Shown here: positions 61,764 through 64,000 of the stretch, piece after piece
Numbering within the stretch: position 1 is the stretch's first letter
Layout of the letters: each line of letters begins with the position of its first letter
From: Natrinema zhouii
GTDB taxonomy: Archaea; Halobacteriota; Halobacteria; Halobacteriales; Natrialbaceae
Direction: 5' to 3'
Assembly: GCF_013456555.2 (NCBI RefSeq)
Contig: NZ_CP059154.1
Location: 1,116,001-1,180,000 of the forward strand
DNA: 64,000 nucleotides
The notes under the pieces: generated by a model
The model's input: the letters and a program-made list of their open reading frames with translations, nothing else
What the model was told of the DNA's origin: nothing
Database searches by the model: none
Position numbers and translations under genes: made by a program

Positions 61764-62228
61764 TCACACCTCGACGGCCCAGACGCGAAACTCCGAGGGC
61801 AGGTCGTACACCTCGAGGAAGACGTCGTCGACGAACTGGGCGATCCGATTCGAGTCCGCCTTCGCGCTGATCCGAGCGTTGACCCCCGCTGCCTCCTCGG
61901 GCCGGAGAAGTTCGTCGATCTTGAACGCCGGAAACTCCCCGAGGACGGTCTTCAACGTCTCCAGTTCCGCGTCCGTACAGTCGAGGTTGACCGTTCCGTC
62001 ACCGAACTGGACCCATGGAACGCCCAGCTCGGCAGCGGACGCGTCGTCCGATTCGCCCTCGGTCTCGAGCGCTGTCTTTGCCTCGTCGCCAGCATCTGTC
62101 TCCGCCTCAGGGATAGCGTCGTCGGCCTCGAGTGTCAGAAAGGCGCTTCCACGTTCGCGATGGGCAGCGATGGCATCGACGTACAGTTTCCGACGCTCGG
62201 CGGGCTCGGCCGCATCGAAGCGAGTCAT
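61764..62228 (-). CDS. Uncharacterised acidic protein divergent from adk
   Basis: A 154-residue protein. The first part has FDAAEPAERRKLYVDAIAAHRERGSAFLTLEADD, and the core PWVQFGDGTVNLDCTDAELETLKTVLGEFPAFKIDELLRPEEAAGVNARI shows no known domain. It faces adk across 59 bases with shared promoter DNA. The C-terminus FVDDVFLEVYDLPSEFRVWAVEV is beta/alpha-like. Function unknown. Confidence 0.7.
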   Translation of the reverse strand: MTRFDAAEPAERRKLYVDAIAAHRERGSAFLTLEADDAIPEAETDAGDEAKTALETEGESDDASAAELGVPWVQFGDGTVNLDCTDAELETLKTVLGEFPAFKIDELLRPEEAAGVNARISAKADSNRIAQFVDDVFLEVYDLPSEFRVWAVEV

Positions 62229-62248
62229 AGTCGGAGGGTCGTGCCCGA

Positions 62249-62267
62249 TTCTTTAAGTCTTTATGTG
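62249..62267. promoter_or_regulatory. Divergent TATA boxes of adk and the minus-strand gene
   Basis: On +, TTTATGTG (62260-62267) lies 21-28 bases before adk ATG 62288. On -, ACTTAAAGA (about 62249-62257) lies 21-29 bases before ATG 62228. The two boxes are a few bases apart, so the genes share a compact leaderless divergent promoter. Confidence 0.5.
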
Positions 62268-62287
62268 GTGCCCATGAACGGTGGCGT

Positions 62288-62923
62288 ATGGCTCAGCCAC
62301 GAATCCTGATCCTGGGCGCGCCCGGGGCCGGGAAAGGGACCCAGAGTGCAAAGATCACCGAGGAGTTCGACGTCGATCACATCACTACCGGCGACGCGCT
62401 CCGGAACAACAAGGAGATGGATATCTCCGACATGGACACTGAGTACGACACGCCGGGCGAGTACATGGATCAGGGCGAACTCGTCCCCGACGAGGTCGTC
62501 AACGCCATCGTCGACGAGGCCCTTTCCCAGGCCGACGGCTTCGTCCTCGACGGCTATCCGCGGAACTTAGAGCAGGCCGAGGAACTCGAGGACATGACCG
62601 ACCTCGACGTCGTCCTCTCCCTCGAGGTCGGCGAGGAGGAACTCGTCCACCGGCTGACGGGCCGACGCATGGACCCCGAAACGGGCGACATCTACCACGT
62701 CGAGTACAACCCGGCCGAGGATCGTGAGGTCGAGGAACGACTCGTTCAGCGCGACGACGACACCGAGGAGACAGTTCGGGAGCGACTGTCTGTATTCCAC
62801 GAGAACACCGAGCCCGTTATCGAGTATTACGAGGAGGAAGGCGTGCTCGAGCGGATCGATGGCGAGCAGGCTCCAGATGAGGTCTGGGAAGACGTGAAGG
62901 AAACGATCGAAGACGCCGCGTAG
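62288..62923 (+). CDS. adk: Adenylate kinase
   Basis: Interconverts ATP + AMP and 2 ADP. The 211-residue protein is of the bacterial-like long type: P-loop [11 protein letters not shown] (8-18), GDALRNN (AMP site), DGYPRN (about 90-95), and an LID segment [21 protein letters not shown] without zinc-binding Cys. It is often linked to secY in archaea; here it lies 11 kb downstream, separated by the oxidase block. Confidence 0.96.
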   Translation: MAQPRILILGAPGAGKGTQSAKITEEFDVDHITTGDALRNNKEMDISDMDTEYDTPGEYMDQGELVPDEVVNAIVDEALSQADGFVLDGYPRNLEQAEELEDMTDLDVVLSLEVGEEELVHRLTGRRMDPETGDIYHVEYNPAEDREVEERLVQRDDDTEETVRERLSVFHENTEPVIEYYEEEGVLERIDGEQAPDEVWEDVKETIEDAA

Positions 62924-62980
62924 AACGATCAGACACGTTCTATACTGAAACATCGATTTCGATACTGCGCCACGTTTTAG

Positions 62981-64000
62981 TCACTTGTTTTTCACTTCGA
63001 TCCTATGTTCAGCGATGTTGAGATACGACAGTTTTGGTGGGAAGACATATCCCTCTGGCGACACTTCCGGGCTGAATGACCTGAGCGATTCGTCGTACAC
63101 TCCCTCCGGCGCCTTACTGTGGATGTGGGCGGACGAGACGACGATCGACCCATCCATGTTGCCGTTGGATTGCAATGCGAACTGTCCATCTAAGTTAGTG
63201 ATGTAATTGTTCGATCCCTCAAATGACCCATCGCCCGGTGCGTATATCATTCCCTCGAAATATGACTTCCCTTTCCCGATCGCGATATGAGTTTCTGACG
63301 TCCCATATACTTGAAGGTACTTCGAGTCTACGCTGGTTGATGAACAGGGATCGACACACATCTCGCTATTTCCACCATCGACGTGTAGCCCTTTCTTTAC
63401 GTAGATCTGTAGAGTATGGTTCTCACCAGGCTGGTTCCAGTTCGTAACGTGGAGATTGCCGCCGCTAACGATAAGTTCATCTTCGACGATGAGCGTCGCG
63501 TCCCCGTCGGAAAGATTGAAAGTCAACTCATCATTGATCGTGGCGCTATCCGTATAGTACGTGCCGCTCGTTGCCGTCTCTTCGACCTCGCTTAGATCCG
63601 TGACGCTGTCATTATCTCTCATATCCGACACCATCTGTTCGATCATGGGATCTAGCGGCGGGAGAGTCTCGTTTGTTTTGCTGATATCGACATCCTCCGT
63701 ATGTACGTCACGTCCGGACACATTCCCAGCGACGATCCCGTCTTCGAATGTACCTTCGGGAATGTCCATCCGTCCTAGTTCGACTCGGAGGGTGTTTTCT
63801 TCCCCTTCACTACATGCTTCCTGAATCGCTCGTCCATCCGCTTTCTCCATTTCCTCCTCAAAATAGGTCTGCCATCCGACACAGTACTCGCTCGTAATGT
63901 TGACCTTGATCGTACTCCCTTCGACGTACGATGTGTTGCGATGTGCAGTACTATCCACATAGTCGAACGTCACGTCACCCGAGGTGAGTTCTGTGTCCTC
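62981..64000 (-). CDS. Large secreted-type protein (DUF7289-like), N-terminus beyond the right edge
   Basis: The frame is open from the stop (62981) through base 64000, so only the C-terminal 339 residues are visible. The sequence has a beta-strand-rich, low-complexity character with N-x-T sequons and a polar repeat-like part (DGDATLIVEDELIVSGGNLHVTNWN, YVKKGLHVDGGNSEMCVDPCSSTSVD, GMIYAPGDGSFEGSNNYITNLDG). This is like the beta-helix, pilin-like secreted proteins annotated as DUF7289 in haloarchaea, but the name is from memory. GC is clearly lower than the neighbouring genes. A GTG at 63973 is only an internal codon; the coding frame continues to the edge. Confidence 0.6.
   Translation of the reverse strand, partial: EDTELTSGDVTFDYVDSTAHRNTSYVEGSTIKVNITSEYCVGWQTYFEEEMEKADGRAIQEACSEGEENTLRVELGRMDIPEGTFEDGIVAGNVSGRDVHTEDVDISKTNETLPPLDPMIEQMVSDMRDNDSVTDLSEVEETATSGTYYTDSATINDELTFNLSDGDATLIVEDELIVSGGNLHVTNWNQPGENHTLQIYVKKGLHVDGGNSEMCVDPCSSTSVDSKYLQVYGTSETHIAIGKGKSYFEGMIYAPGDGSFEGSNNYITNLDGQFALQSNGNMDGSIVVSSAHIHSKAPEGVYDESLRSFSPEVSPEGYVFPPKLSYLNIAEHRIEVKNK

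Noticed and set aside
1..64000. CRISPR arrays, insertion sequences, rRNA genes, replication origins
   Set aside because: I looked for regularly spaced repeats, transposase genes, rRNA signatures and orc1/cdc6-like genes and saw none in this window.

Overview
This window is chromosomal DNA of an extremely halophilic archaeon (Halobacteria), most likely a Natrialbaceae-type haloarchaeon. The evidence is a GC-rich sequence, very acidic proteins, an archaeal-order S10/spc ribosomal protein cluster, methenyl-tetrahydromethanopterin cyclohydrolase, a HalOD1-domain protein, and many genes with a TATA box about 25-30 bases before the start codon (leaderless mRNAs). The genus is an inference.

Bases 1-26197 form a surface-glycan (N-glycosylation) cluster. 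It opens with the oligosaccharyltransferase aglB (cut by the left edge) and closes with aglJ. Between them lie two family-2 glycosyltransferases, one GT4-type glycosyltransferase, a sulfatase-superfamily enzyme, a cysteine-synthase-like and an asparagine-synthetase-like gene of mixed or lower GC, a flippase, and an AglF-type sugar-1-phosphate nucleotidyltransferase. Next come a TrmB-family regulator and three NAD-dependent sugar epimerase/dehydratase genes, one of them a clear relative of the UDP-sulfoquinovose synthase SQD1/Agl3. They are followed by glmS with a GlmU-like gene, a Tat-exported protein of unknown function, two small membrane proteins and UDP-glucose 6-dehydrogenase (aglM). Together these genes could make UDP-glucose-derived, UDP-GlcNAc-type, uronic-acid and possibly sulfoquinovose donors, assemble the lipid-linked glycan, flip it and transfer it to protein.

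Two matching TACT-N8-GAGT sites sit 3-4 bases before the start codons of the SQD1-like gene and of a 42-residue protein. They match the published haloarchaeal TrmB motif, and a TrmB-family gene lies downstream in the same block.

Bases 26198-37019 are a mixed housekeeping region. It holds small haloarchaeal proteins, a ribbon-helix-helix protein, a VOC protein, the proC-proB-proA proline operon, mch, a thiamine-binding-type protein, a HalOD1 protein, a DUF4112 membrane protein and tRNA-Gly(GCC), which is flanked by repeated fragments of its own 3' half. Two copies of an unassigned structured element, probably an RNA, lie near 26.4 kb and 29.9 kb.

Bases 37020-51532 are the S10/spc operon: a SPOUT-type RNA methyltransferase, L3, L4, L23, L2, S19, L22, S3, L29, Rpp29, S17, L14, L24, S4e, L5, S14, S8, L6, L32e, L19e, L18, S5, L30, L15 and SecY, all on the + strand and nearly all overlapping or within 10 bases.

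Bases 51533-64000 hold a protein resembling a phage-borne family, a zinc-finger peptide, a cysteine-free uracil-DNA glycosylase, a PRC-barrel protein, terminal oxidase genes (subunit IV, fused subunits I+III, subunit II), a double universal stress protein, adk, and at the right edge the C-terminal part of a large secreted-type protein.
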